From contig CM068316.1 of assembly GCA_034766995.1 (NCBI GenBank), positions 29,351,606-29,415,605 of the forward strand: a stretch of 64,000 bases of DNA, in the 5' to 3' direction. The position numbers and the translations under genes are program-made. The notes under the pieces were generated by a model. It ran no database searches. It was not told the DNA's origin and worked only from the letters and a program-made list of their open reading frames with translations. This DNA comes from Acanthacorydalis orientalis (taxonomy: Eukaryota; Arthropoda; Insecta; Megaloptera; Corydalidae). Shown here one piece after another: positions 1 through 14,300 of this stretch; position 1 is the first letter of the stretch, and the number at the start of each line of letters is the position of its first letter.

Positions 1-425
1 ATATATATATATAATATGTGTGTGTGTAATGATTGAAATATGATTGGTAAATTGTGATATTAATCATATTTTTTTTGTATTATAATCAAATTTTATTTAC
101 ACATTTCTAAAATAAGTTTCAAGTATTGTTTAGCTAAGTATTGAACTCAAACACTAACAAAATAATACTTGATTTTTTTTTAATCACTTATTTTTTTTGA
201 ATCATTTCATTTATTATTGCTTTTCAGATTGTGTTTATTGCTATTTCTTTTATGATTTCAACCAGAATTTTATTTTTCTACATATTTGTTTAAAAAAAGT
301 TTTGAAAGAAAATTTAATTTAATTTCATGATTGTGCGTAATTTGGGGTAAAAAAGGCTCACACTTTTATTAGTATTGTATTTCTTTGTTCGTGTACCAAT
401 ATTTTGTTTTTTTGAGGAACTCTAT

Positions 426-520
<95 letters not shown>

Positions 521-1105
521 ATATATACATATATGAAAATATGTTATTATTTAAATTTATGTATGTGAATGTATGATTTTCAAATATTTTTCTACACACT
601 AAATATCCTTTCACTGAGTAATATGACATAGTTTACTGGTTTATTTTAATTTTATCTATCACCAAAAAAGTCTTAGATTTGCTGGCGAATAATAGTATAT
701 TTCCCAAATTATGAAATCAATATATTTTTATGTATCAATTTTAAATGTTTGAGTAATCTTAATCAGCATCCTTGGAAAGAATTAAGTTTGAATATTTGTA
801 AAATTCAAGTTAATTATTTTGGATAAAAATATTTATTTCACTAGTTATTAATGAACTTTATATTTAAAATAATTACCCCTAGAAATATTTTGTATGTACT
901 CGTAGATTTATTTAATTTTTTATTATCACACTTTTATTTCTGGAGAAGGCATTGCAGCTATTTAGGAGTTTTTATTATTTTTTTTATAAGAATATTTTCA
1001 ATGATTTAAATTTTATATTTGTTCAATATATCATTGTATATCATTTCAATATATCATATTAAATGTTATAATTTTCACATTACAAATTACAAGCTTAAAC
1101 ATCTT

Positions 1106-1154
<49 letters not shown>

Positions 1155-1494
1155 GTTGTGTCGTCATACATGTTAAGCCATTGGGCTTATTTTAAAGTGT
1201 TTTTACACAAAAAACCCTGTGAATCCTAATATCAGATCACAGTATTTTAAATGTCTTACCGCCCTCAAGAGTTCATCTCTTTTATTATATTTATACGTAT
1301 TGTCGAATCAAGATTAGGTATTTTTACAGTCCAGTTCATTCCATGTGTTTTGTTTTATCTTTATCTCTCATTGAGAGAAATATTGCTTTAATGAAATATT
1401 CTTAAGCGTTTGGCACACATACATTAGCGTTTCGAATTAAGGGGTGATTCGAATGCAAGTGCGCAAACGGGGTGTTTTTAATTTATAATTTGTG
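1..1494. other. AT-rich non-coding stretch with (TA)n tracts
   Basis: No coding exon was recognised. The stretch opens inside a (TA)n run, carries a compound (TA)n tract at 428-534 and another at 1109-1149, and is otherwise unremarkable AT-rich sequence. The slightly GC-richer part at 1440-1500 leads into the hairpin repeat at 1495 and may belong to the same unidentified element. Confidence 0.7.
428..534. repeat. compound (TA)n microsatellite
   Basis: About 107 bp of nearly pure TA dinucleotide with rare ATTTAT and GTAT interruptions. It yields a spurious Tyr/Ile reading frame in both directions and is not coding. Confidence 0.95.
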
Positions 1495-1540
1495 TTCGGG
1501 CGCTAATGACCTCTGTTGTCGATGCGCCCTTAACCCCCAA
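1495..1540 (+). repeat. GGGCGC hairpin repeat, copy 1
   Basis: A GC-rich motif in AT-rich surroundings: GGGCGC at 1498-1503 pairs with GCGCCC at 1524-1529 around a roughly 20 nt loop containing TAATGACC. A tail of CAATAATCAATAATCA follows. Two more copies in the same orientation lie at 10337 and 49237. It resembles the 3' terminus of a retrotransposon or SINE, but no family could be named. Confidence 0.6.
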
Positions 1541-1589
1541 TAATCAATAATCATATATATAAATATTAGAAAACGTTTAAGCTTGTAAT

Positions 1590-2883
1590 TTGGGTTGGTC
1601 AAAAATAATTGTTTTTTTCTATGTAAATGAAAGGCGAATTTTTCAGGGGAAACAAAAAATTTAGTAAACAATATTTAGTAAACAATCACCCATTTTGTTC
1701 GATCATATGTTGCCATCTTTCAGGCAACTTTATGATTCCGTGCTTAAAATTATTGTTATCTTTTATGATAAAAAACAGTTCCAACAACGGTTTGATATCC
1801 TCATAAGCAGTGAAGCTTTTACTATTCAAGGCGTTTTGCAATGAACGAAATAAATGGTAGTCTGATGGTGCCAAGTCTGGCGAATATGATGGATGTGGCA
1901 ACACATTCCATCCAAGCTGCAACAATTTTTGACGAATGACGAAACTTGTATGTGGTCTAGCGTTATCATGGCGAAACGCAATACATTTGCGATTCACCAA
2001 TTCTGCACGTTTCTGTTTGATGACATCATTTAAATTATCTATTTGATTATAATACACATCAGAATTAAGGTTTGCTTCCTTGAAAGCAGCTCAAAACACA
2101 CAATACCTTTGAAATCGTACTTGACTGACAGCATCACCTTCCTTTGAGGAATATCTGTTTTTGAAGTGCTTTGACCAGGTTCATCACGTTTGCTCCACGA
2201 TATTTTTTGTTCAACGTTGTTGTAGATAATCAATTTTTCATCACCTGTTATCAAATGTTTCAAAAATGGTTCGTTTTCTTCACGTTTCAAGAGAGAGTCG
2301 CAGATGTCAAACCACTTAGTAAGATGAATTTCTTTGAGCTCGTTATGACCTAAATATCGACCTTACTAATGTATCTAATTTGTTTTAAATGGTTTTTAAC
2401 GCTTTATTTCGATATGTTAAGATTCTCAGCAACATTCCTTATCGTTCAACGCTGATTTCATTCGATCAGTACCTTTATTTTGTCATCATGAACTTCGATT
2501 TTCCTTCCTAAAAGTGATGCATCGTTAACAACATAATCTTTAGACCAAAATTTAACAAGCCTATTCTGATACTGCAGTAGTTTTAAAGCATATTCACCAT
2601 ACACATCACATAAGTGTTTATGATTCTGCATCTCGTTTGTTTTTCCTTTTCGGGAGTAATATAGCATAATATAATAAAAATGATATTTCGATTTTCCATT
2701 TTAAAATCGACGGCAAACAACCAATTGTTAACGAAATCGTGAACTTTCTTTTTCCAAAACAAGCTTGAAGTGTCAGGTGTCAAGTTACATAATGAATTTG
2801 CGGTTTAAAATAAAGATAGTTACACTTCAAGACATGTATGTTTATCTATTAGAAAAAAACGTTATTACATTTTGGTCAACCCA

Positions 2884-2884
<1 letters not shown>
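1590..2884 (-). mobile_element. near full-length mariner with broken transposase
   Basis: A DD34D mariner of about 1295 bp, the usual family length. The left end reads TGGGTTGGTCAAAAATAATT (from 1591) and the right end is its imperfect inverse, closing ...TTGGTCAACCCAA before TA and a (TA)n tract. The transposase runs on the minus strand in pieces: an N-terminal helix-turn-helix part around 2458-2783 (VYGEYALKL), the first catalytic Asp in ITGDEK (2039-2290), the second in HDNARPHTS and the third in LAPSDYHLF (1686-2057). Exactly 34 residues separate the last two aspartates, which defines DD34D. Frameshifts between these pieces make it inactive. The C-terminus ending in LPERWQHMIEQNG is typical of the family. 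It acted as a nuclear cut-and-paste transposase. Confidence 0.93.
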
Positions 2885-5391
<2,507 letters not shown>

Positions 5392-5913
5392 GATTGGTGA
5401 GAAAATAATCGCGGTTTTGGTTTTCAGAATTCTAACCTTAATTTTTTTAATGAAAATGTTATTTCATTGTGCTCACGTTAACATCATTTTAAATTGTATT
5501 TTTCGATCTATATTTTGGTACAATCGATTTTGGTTTTATTATGAATTTTGTTTCAAATTGGGCTATTGGATTAAATGGGAAAGAAGCAAATAAGAGTATT
5601 TTTTGTATGAGTTCAAAACGGGTGTTAAATCAGTAGATATTCCCCGTCAACTAAACGATTTCGTATAGAGGATGAGAGCCTTGAAGATGAAGAAGGTCGG
5701 GGACGTCTTTCTTCAATTCATAACGACTGACTGAAGGCGATAGTTGATCCAGAATCGCACACAATAATTTGAGAGCTTGCACAAAAGTTAGTAGTTTGTC
5801 CTCCAAACAGTTCTGTATCACTTAAAACAACTAGGAAAATCATCCAACTTTGCAAGTGGGTTCTGCGCGAACTGAACGAAAACCAATAAACCGCAATTAT
5901 TGTTCCACCACCC
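5392..5913 (+). mobile_element. HTH-only mini-mariner, copy 1
   Basis: A 522 bp internally deleted mariner flanked by TA. The left TIR (GATTGGTGAGAAAATAATCG) and the right end (CCGCAATTATTGTTCCACC) are inverted copies of the family TIR. Inside, on the plus strand with frameshifts, is the transposase N-terminus: a KEANKS-like start, then SLEDEEGRGRLSS, then ELAQKL. It stops after a WVLRELNENQ-like stretch that in full mariners directly precedes the catalytic domain. From there it jumps straight to the terminal repeat, so the catalytic domain is absent. This junction lies further into the gene than in the sister copies. Confidence 0.88.
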
Positions 5914-6537
5914 TAATATCATAAATATGATGTCATATTCACTTAAATGCGCATAAGCAACAAACAAAATTAATCTTTTTATCAACTATTAAACATTTTC
6001 GATCTGAAAAAATGTGTATTGCTTAATTTTCATCATTTGATGATTATTGAAGTAAAGAAATGATATATTAAAAAATACAATTACTGTGAATCTTACAAGA
6101 TTTTATAAAATTCATAACATTATTTAAGAAGTGAATTTAAATTAATAAAATCATAACCCATAAATTAAATCTAATTTAAAATCGATATAAGAGAAATGTT
6201 TCAATACTCAGAAACACATTATGAAAAACTCGGCTTAGGTATATGTCTTGTATCGTTATAAATCGTTTATTCTAAAATAATAAATACTTTCTTTTTCAAA
6301 AAAATAACAAATATATTATGATTTACATTGACAATGTTTATTAAAATGAGTATTTTTTTAAGAAGAAATAAAAAAAAATATTTTTGTCAATAAAAATATA
6401 ATTTACAGTTTATAATAAATTTTGTATAAATTATATTTTTTCATATATGAAATATATAAAAATATTTTTTGTACACTTGTATATATTATACATTTTTTTG
6501 ACTCAACATTTATTCGTTTCATATGAACCTTCAACTG

Positions 6538-6588
<51 letters not shown>

Positions 6589-7524
6589 TCAGTTAAGGGT
6601 TAAAAATATATGTTGAATATTTTTACTAGTTAAGTAAAAATTGTTTTATATAAAACGAGTGAATGTTCAAAGAGTCAAAAAAATATAGAATACATACAAG
6701 TTCACAAGAATTATTTTATATATTTTATAGATGAAAAAATATTGCTATCTTTTTGAAAAAATAAAGACTTTTACGTTCTTCTGGTTACAAATATACATCT
6801 ATCACATATTTTTATATTTAGTAGGAGACGTTTATTACTACAACTTTGTCAAAAACATATTTCATTTACTGATGGGTTTAGAAATACTATATCGGTAATT
6901 TCGATAATTTAAATTGTAAGAGAAAATGTCGTGAAATAGTATGTATTTGAAAAGTATACTTCATTATGCTTTTATTCTTTTAAGTAAGGACAACGATTCA
7001 TTTTTAATTACTTTAATGTAATTTGTTATTTCAGTTGATAACTCCTTTTTCTGAATTTGTATTTATTTTCAATTCATAGTTATTTGTTTTCAGTTTATAA
7101 TATTTTTTCTTTATTATTAATGTTTATTTCAACAAGTTTAATACTATCACTACTATTTTTTAATTTATTTATATTTTTTCATGCAAACTACCAAAACTTT
7201 ATTCTTATTTTTTTAAAAAATAACATTAATTTCCGTTATTGATACCAATTTTTAGTATATTATTTTCAAACTTTTTAACATCAATCTTTTTTCATTCATA
7301 TGTACATTCAAATCATTTTCCAAATATTATTTCCTTATATATACATTGTACTAAACAATATGAAAATAAGTAACTGAAACAAATAATTTTCAAGGTGAAT
7401 GAATAAGATTTAAATTATAGGTATTTGCTATCGTAGTAAACAATCTTGTTAATGTACGAATATGTTTTGTTTATTTTTACAATTTCTCTCGAACAATAAA
7501 ACTATTGTAGAGCATAAAGGTACC

Positions 7525-7569
<45 letters not shown>

Positions 7570-7609
7570 TATATAGTATATATATATATATATAGTATAT
7601 ATATATATA

Positions 7610-7643
<34 letters not shown>

Positions 7644-8656
7644 TATATATATATATATATATATATATGTAAGAGTATAATTACAGATTATTCTATATAA
7701 TTTTCGTATCCATTAATGAATATATTAATAATAACACACAATTAAAATATATAAATATCAAAAAGTTAAAAAATTAAAATAAATGAAATTTGAAATCTAA
7801 TTCTACTGTAAAAAAGTATTGCTGTATTTCAAGTGACACAGGATGAGGATTTTATGAGGATATTATATTAATGATGTTTTATTTTTCGAGATCTCTATTA
7901 TTATTTATGGAAATTTGTTTTAATGAAAATTGCTGTACTTTTTGACATATTCCAACGTTCGAAATATTATAAAAAAAACGTAGTCAGACAATACAATAAG
8001 CATTTTTAAAGTGATCGATTTCACTTTATATAATATCACGATAACTTATCACTCTCGCTTTATATGCTAATGTCGTAACTTTGGCTACGAGGCATCGAGT
8101 GATAATTGCCGTTCAACAGGCGCAAAAGATGCCGTAGGCATATAACAATATCAACGATGTTTGCATCTAGACTTGTGTTATGTACATGCCAATATATTTT
8201 TGTTTTGTATATTGAGCTATCATGCCAGTAGAGTACTTTTTTATTTCTGTTATTGAATACATTTTCGATTTTTACAATTTAGTCTTAATCTAAATATCAT
8301 TTAATTACACACTCTAAATCTTATAACAGTGAAATAAATAATAATTTATGTAAATTTTATAGTTGTTTTCGTTATTAGAATTGATTGTTTTTTATCAAAT
8401 TTTAGCAGATGCGTTTTTTTTTCTTTAAAATTCTATAGGGGAAAAAACACGAAATAATAAACTAAAAAGTGTTATTGACTGTAATTTTTATGAATCTAAC
8501 AATAACAATAGCTGGTTTTTAAAAATAATTTACACAAGATTCAGTTAAGATTAAATATACCACTACCATTTTGATTTACAAGATATTTTTCAAAATAATT
8601 TTTGATAATCGATACGGTAATTCAAGTTTTTAATTAAAAAGGAGAAAAGATCAGAG
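5914..8656. other. non-coding stretch
   Basis: No gene was recognised. (TA)n tracts lie at 6541-6587 and 7531-7669. A GC-richer patch at 8046-8145 contains overlapping inverted repeats (TATCACTC with GAGTGATA, and TTATATGC with GCATATAA) whose meaning is unclear. Confidence 0.65.
7531..7669. repeat. (TA)n tract with regular TAG interruptions
   Basis: About 139 bp of TA interrupted four times by a TAGTATATA phrase at 7573-7643. This suggests internal duplication of an already interrupted tract. Confidence 0.9.
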
Positions 8657-8850
8657 GTTAGGTTAGGTCAGATCAAATCTCATTGTTTTCACTTAGATCA
8701 AATCAGTTCAGGTAAAATTAGAACGATGTATTGATTCTTTGTAAGTACAATACAACATACACACTTTATCTAACTTATGCATATTTAGATTTTATTGTAA
8801 ACTTAATCTTCTTTCACCTTACATAACTTGACCTGATCTGACCACATTTA
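8657..8850. repeat. candidate MITE with 10-bp inverted ends
   Basis: GGTCAGATCA at 8666-8675 is inverted exactly as TGATCTGACC at 8834-8843, about 160 bp apart. The left arm is preceded by two TTAGG units. No target site duplication was seen, so a miniature inverted-repeat element is only one reading. Confidence 0.35.
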
Positions 8851-8989
8851 TTTAACAATTGTTTAAAATATTAAAATTGTTGATTATATGTCAAAACAAG
8901 GTAGGTTCTGTATAATATTATTCAAATATCAACTTTTAAAAAGCATATTGACATTTTAATATATATATATATTATATCATATATATGTT

Positions 8990-9805
8990 CGTGGATGGTT
9001 CGATAAGTATGATAAAAAAGCAAGTTAAACATCGTTTTTTGGAAAAAATCGATTTTACTTCCCAATATAGTCTCCATTGAGGGCATTACACCTGGTCCAG
9101 CAACTCTGCAAAATATGCATTTAACGGCGGCGATAGAATCCTTATTCGATAAAAATTTCTTCCCACAGAGCAAAATTTTCAAGATTGGGAACAGGAAGGA
9201 GTCGGATGGAGCCAAGTTCGGAGAGTAGGGTGGATGAGGAATGAATTCGAAACCGAATTCGTGTAATTTTTCCATTGCGACGGTAGATTTAAGGGACGGC
9301 GCTTTGTCCTTGTGAAAGAGAACTTTTTTGTGCACAAATCTTGATCGTTTTTGTTTCAGCTCTTTTTCCAAACGATCCAATAATGTTGCATAATAGGCTC
9401 CTGTTATCATTTTATTCTTCGTTAACTAGTCGATCAGGATGCTTACTTTTTTATCCGAAAAACAGTAGCCATCACCTACCAGCTGACAAAACGGTCTGTC
9501 TTCTTTAGTGCACTTTCACCAGTCGTTGTCCACTGCTTTAACCGCTACTTCGACTCGGTTGTGTAAGGATGGATCTATGTTTCATACACGGTAACGAATC
9601 GACACAAAAAATCCTACTGTTTTTTTTTTCCATTTTTGCGAAAACTGCTACAATACGCGCTTCAAACATCTGTAAAACAACGCGCCGCTTCTGGCTGAAA
9701 TTTCACCTATGCTAGTTTGAAAAGTAACATTTGATATCTGTGTTGTCATCAAATGAATGGTGACACTTCATCATAGAAATTTACCAAACTTATCAAACGA
9801 CACAC

Positions 9806-9806
<1 letters not shown>
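8990..9806 (-). mobile_element. DDE-only mariner derivative, copy 1
   Basis: An 817 bp element with TIRs CGTGGATGGTTCGATAAGTA (left) and ...CTTATCAAACGACACACG (right), with (TA)n tracts on both sides. The minus strand encodes the catalytic part of a DD34D transposase: HKDKAPSLKS carries the second Asp (the following Asn is changed to Lys) and NLAPSDSFLF the third. The first-Asp region near 9600 is out of frame (ATGAAACATAGATCC matches an MDETWIH motif). The start codon, within an MEKK-like stretch near 9630, is joined almost directly to that region. The roughly 140-residue helix-turn-helix domain that should lie between is missing. The copy at 52603 has the same junction, so this is an amplified deletion derivative. 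Stops and frameshifts make it inactive. Confidence 0.9.
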
Positions 9807-9863
<57 letters not shown>

Positions 9864-10336
9864 TACGTTTCCTAATACGTCCTATTTATAGCAAAACAAT
9901 ACATAATAATAATGTTAAATGACCTGACATTCTGACCTTGCCTTGCTTTAATTAATTTTACATGATCCAGCAGAAACGTTTCTTCTTTTTTATTAAATAA
10001 ATTCGATTTACGTTGATAATTGTTTAAAATTCTTTTAAAAAATTTCATAAAAACTTAAAAAATTTAATAATAATAAAAGTATACCAAATTTCAAAGCATC
10101 TGAAATTCACCCCTTTCGGAACTTTAAGTGAACTTATAATAAAAAGAGATAATTTCAATATAACATTATTTATTAGTAATAAAAACAAAAAAACTATTAA
10201 TTATTGAAAACTCGCCTTCTTAAAATTGTAATGTTACTTTACAAAACTATAATATTCAATATTAGTTCTGAATATATGAAAAGTTAAAAATAAATTAAAA
10301 AAACTATATATTACAATTAACGTTTTCTATTTTATT

Positions 10337-10380
10337 TCGGCAGGCGCTTATGACCTTAGTTGTTAACGCGCCCATAAGCA
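10337..10380 (+). repeat. GGGCGC hairpin repeat, copy 2
   Basis: Same element as at 1495: GGCGC pairs with GCGCC around TTATGACCTTAGTTGTTAA. A second possible stem, GCTTATG with CATAAGC, overlaps the first. The downstream ACTAAATAACGAAT resembles the short A-rich tail of copy 1. Confidence 0.6.
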
Positions 10381-10689
10381 CTAAATAACGAATCAGTCAT
10401 TCCGGCATACAATAATTCCATTTTAAACCTCAACTCGATTCAATAGTAAAACGTTCTTCTATTTTTTAATAAGATTAAATGTTTTGTACCTCTAACTGGC
10501 CTCAATTGTAAAATTCAAATCATTAAAATGAATTTTCAATTTTTTTTAAATAACTTAACCGTTGGAAAATTTACTGAAATTTGTTTGGCTGAGATTTAAT
10601 TATTTAAAAAATACATTAATTATTAAGTGCACAAATAAATTCAGTACCTTTTTTATAAAATAAATGTTTACAGAAAAATGGAATACATT

Positions 10690-10917
10690 TCAGTTCTCAA
10701 AATATTCCCTATTTTTTATGTAACTTTGCTTCATCTGTCGGGTAACTGACGAATCCCTCGTCAAAAAAATGGAATCTTTGATTCGATCAAATCTAAAGCT
10801 GAACAAGTCATTTCCGCGGATTCGGTAGCATTTTTTCACAGAAATGTGAAAAGTATACAATGACGAATATGCTGGTTTTCGGATACCATCGTATTCACTA
10901 CTGTTTTGTGCGGTCAT
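10690..10917 (-). CDS. isolated hypothetical ORF, 75 codons
   Basis: An ATG-initiated minus-strand ORF (MTAQNSSEYDG...) with more CpG and GC than its surroundings. It has no signal peptide or membrane segment and is rich in Arg/Lys and aromatics. No family was recognised, and no splice sites support or contradict it. It could be a chance ORF, a captured exon or a transposon scrap. Confidence 0.2.
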   Translation of the reverse strand: MTAQNSSEYDGIRKPAYSSLYTFHISVKKCYRIRGNDLFSFRFDRIKDSIFLTRDSSVTRQMKQSYIKNREYFEN

Positions 10918-12505
10918 GCTAATTGCTTAGATAAGATACATTGCGTTTTTAAATGTTAAGTTTGGCACTTGGAAATGCTAAAACGATGTGAAAATATTTT
11001 AATTTAAAACAGATTTATGATTGATTCAATTTAAAGGCACAGAATTATTTTTTACGTTTTATATACCAAAAAAACATAAAAGAATATACATATGCAGTGT
11101 TTTTAATATTGGATTATACCCTAGATGTTTTAATCTAAAACCGTAACTATTGTTACATTATTTTAAAATTAACAATTTTATAATACATACACAGATAACA
11201 ATGATTCATTTTTAAAAAATAGTTGTAAAAATTATTTGTTTTGATTATCAAATAGATATACGATTTATTAATCCTTAAATTGAATAAAAAAGTTCAAATT
11301 ACATTTACTGAATAGTTATTTAATATTCAACATTTTAATACTATTTTTATCCATAGAAAGTATTCTTGCAACATTAAGAGCATTTTATTTCTATGTTCAT
11401 AAAATTTTTCTTATTTGAATTTGTAAAGAAATGAAACATTTTACTGTTTTTATTGCAACATACTATTCATTGTTAAAATATTATTGTAAAACGTAAAACA
11501 CAGGACAATAGAATAGAGAAAGGTTCGTAATGCATAATGAATGTGATATTAATCTCATTTAAAATTATTTATTTTTTAGATTGTTATTCTTACCGTACGG
11601 GGTATTTTCTGTTATTAAAAAGCATTTACTCTCCTACGAATTGTTCAAAAACGAAAACAACTTTTATTTGGTTGATTTGGTAATATATTCGATATAATTT
11701 ATTTATATTGTTGTAACGATTTATAGTAAACAACTGCATTAATACCTTACTATATGTATTACATCATCTTCCATTTGTATATTTACTTCAACCGTGTTGC
11801 AATGCCACTCTTACACAGATACGTTTGTATGCTGTATCAACATTTTAGTTTCATAATGTAGGAATTAATGAATTTATTTTAAAACTAACTTATTTTTAAT
11901 AGAATAAATGAGTAACATTAAAATTTCAAATAAAGTAATATTAAACTTGAAAATAAAAATTATAAATTATTCCATATTAAGAGATAATTGATATTTAAAA
12001 TCATTTGTTATCTAATTTCATAATTAATTAGTATTATTAATACATAAAACAAATGGGTAACATTTTTGTATTAATATGAACGATTTTTTTTTTAATTGAA
12101 TTTAGCAGATTTGAATTTCTTGTAAATATAATTATGTGCTTAAATTTCTTTATTTTATATTAACTACGAGTATTTAATTAATGATCATTTTTAAGAGAAA
12201 TTAATACTTATTAATTATTAGTAAGTAACATACATTTTGTTAATATTTTTTATAATGAACTTATCAACGATATGACAAAATAATATTTATTTTGTCCATA
12301 ATAGCAGAAACAATAACATTTTTACAATTGAATAAATTTAAAATACAAAATTCTTGTTTTTCGTTGAACTTCGTTGATATATTATGTCTTAATTTAAAGT
12401 TTCAATCAACTTTTAATTAATTTACATTGAAAACTTTTTCGAAAATATCTTGAATTAATGAAAGTCAAACAAAATATTTATTTTTAAAAAAGATGTTTCT
12501 TTCAG

Positions 12506-12552
12506 ATCCAAATCCTCTAATGTTTACTTCCTCCTGTACAGACGTCATGTAA
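12506..12552 (+). CDS. candidate terminal exon A (phase 1)
   Basis: A good 3' splice site (GATGTTTCTTTCAG) is followed by a short open frame. If the previous exon supplies one base (G), it reads DPNPLMFTSSCTDVM and then TAA at 12550. Its phase matches the candidates at 19870 and 28771, so the three could be alternative 3' exons of one + strand gene that begins left of the window. The peptide is too short to identify. Inference only. Confidence 0.25.
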
Positions 12553-12569
12553 TTTTTAACATAATACTC

Positions 12570-12577
<8 letters not shown>

Positions 12578-12631
<54 letters not shown>

Positions 12632-12663
12632 ATATCTATATATATATGTATATATATATATAT
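12578..12663. repeat. (TA)n microsatellite with CTATATCT interruption
   Basis: About 86 bp of TA repeats with a GTGTGTG lead-in and TATCTATATC in the middle. Confidence 0.92.
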
Positions 12664-12901
12664 CAGACACTGTGTATAAATTTACTTTCAAAAGACAATT
12701 ATTTTCTTACCCTCTAAATCACATACAAATCTAATTATAAATGTTAACAATTTATTATTAATAATTTTTATTATCGTTTTTTACACATTTCTATGATGGT
12801 TCTATAATCATTTCTGCGTTAAAGTACAGAAGAATATTTCTGCAAAATAAATATTTTTTTATATATCTTAGCGTTCTAAAGATGATGAAATTTTTATAGA
12901 A

Positions 12902-13288
12902 CAATGTTCTTCAAACTGTGTTCCGTGGAACCCTGGGGTTCCGCGAAACCTCTTTAGGGATTCCTCGAGTTGAAGTAAAAATTCAAAGAATTCTCGAAGA
13001 AAAAACCCAAAAATTTAAAATTCAAAATAGTCAATTTATAATAATTTCTTTTACCTATTATAATGCCTTAAAACTATATTGATACCTATTATGTAGTAAA
13101 ACTGAATTTATGAGTACACATTACGACCCTGCTCAATCAGATGTAAATAATAAAATTTGATTATGTAAAATGGCTAATTTTCAAATCTTGAAGTGTACGT
13201 TTTTTGAGTTTTCTGGGAATGGTAGAGGTTCCATAAAAAAAATAAAATCCTAAGGGTCCCGCGAGTCGACAGAGTTCGAAAATCACTA
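12902..13288. mobile_element. hAT-type MITE
   Basis: A 387 bp non-autonomous element. The left end CAATGTTCTTCAAACTGTGT and the inverted right end TAGTGATTTTCGAACTCTGT match at most positions. They are followed inwards by TTCCGCG-rich arms (GGGGTTCCGCGAAACC left, GGGTCCCGCGAG right). The 8 bp on each side, TTATAGAA (12894-12901) and CCATAGAA (13289-13296), agree at 6 of 8 bases and look like an aged hAT target-site duplication. It has no coding capacity. Confidence 0.72.
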
Positions 13289-13296
13289 CCATAGAA

Positions 13297-14094
13297 TATG
13301 CACATAATTAAGAATGAAAAATGAATGTTTTTGAGCACAAAAAATTGTTGTTTGTGGGATGTGAAAATTATTAATTTGTATCAATTTTAGTTTATGTATT
13401 TTAGCGTGAAGTTCCTTAATTATACTTATATTTTTATATTCGATATAAATGTTTTTTTTAATTCGAGTCAGAGCTAAAATTCGTTTGATAGATAATTTTA
13501 TAATATATCACAATTTTAATAATTTATCAAACTGAAAATAAATTTACATGAATTTAACAAAAATATTTTTTTATATTTAAATATGAAGTGAATAGGCAAC
13601 TATAGAAAATGGAAAGATCAAAATACGAACTTTTCTGTTCATAACAAATCTTTTAATATGTTATGTCCTCAAGAGTTCTCCAAAAACAATATTTACATTT
13701 TTTAATTTCTCTTTTTTTAAGTTTTTTTTAGTTTTTTGAAGTTTTATAGACAACATACTACAGTGGATAGAAAAACTAGCAAATAGTACAACTATCTCGT
13801 AGAAAAGCGAGGCAATGCTCATTTATTTACATAAATATGTATGATGAAGTCTTTTTTTACATATATATGTATGAAACAATATTATTAATAATATCAGTAT
13901 TATTTAAAATAATACTGTAGTTATTATAATAATGCAATTGAAAATAATTTTGTAAAATGGAAAAAATAAAATTATGGAAATGCAATTTGATTTTTTTAAC
14001 TCTCATATTCTTCTTTTATAATCAAACCAATAAATTTTATATGAAATACAGCTAAAAGAGAAAAAAGGAAGTTTATATAAGAACTTGTATATAG
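13297..14094. other. non-coding stretch, nothing recognised
   Basis: AT-rich sequence without long ORFs, clear repeats or splice-like structure. It lacks the long (TA)n tracts common elsewhere. Confidence 0.7.
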
Positions 14095-14300
14095 CCCGTC
14101 AAATTGACGGGAAAATAGAAAGAAAAATCCATTTATTGGTTTTTACAACATAATATATTTAAATATAAAATATACCTAAGAACGAAATTTGAAACCTATC
14201 CAATATGAAAATTTCCATATATACCACATTCGCTAGATGGCAGCAAAAGGCCACGTTGCGGACAAAGTGACGATAAATGAGGATTTTTATTACTAAGAGA
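14095..14300 (+). repeat. CCCGTCAAATTGACGGG repeat, copy 1 (piggyBac-like)
   Basis: It begins with the near-perfect palindrome CCCGTCAAATTGACGGG, then AAAATAGAAAGAAA, and ends near GGACAAAGTGACGATAAATG. The reverse complement at 42185-42425 follows the same order. The palindrome also occurs inside the piggyBac remnant at about 24203. That suggests a piggyBac-derived MITE whose outer TTAA/CACTAG ends have been lost. Confidence 0.55.

Larger units (their letters stand above)
9807..12505. other. mostly non-coding stretch
   Basis: It starts with a (TA)n tract at 9809-9859 touching the mariner end. It contains hairpin repeat copy 2 at 10337 and an isolated 75-codon minus ORF at 10690-10917. No other structure was recognised. 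Confidence 0.65.

Noticed and set aside
385..576. ORFs made of Tyr-Ile repeats across (TA)n tracts, here and at many other positions
   Set aside because: TA dinucleotide arrays are open in several frames by composition alone; there are no other coding signs.
8046..8145. Possible tRNA or small structured RNA in the GC-richer patch
   Set aside because: No tRNA A/B box or cloverleaf could be built. The inverted repeats interleave and do not form one clean fold.
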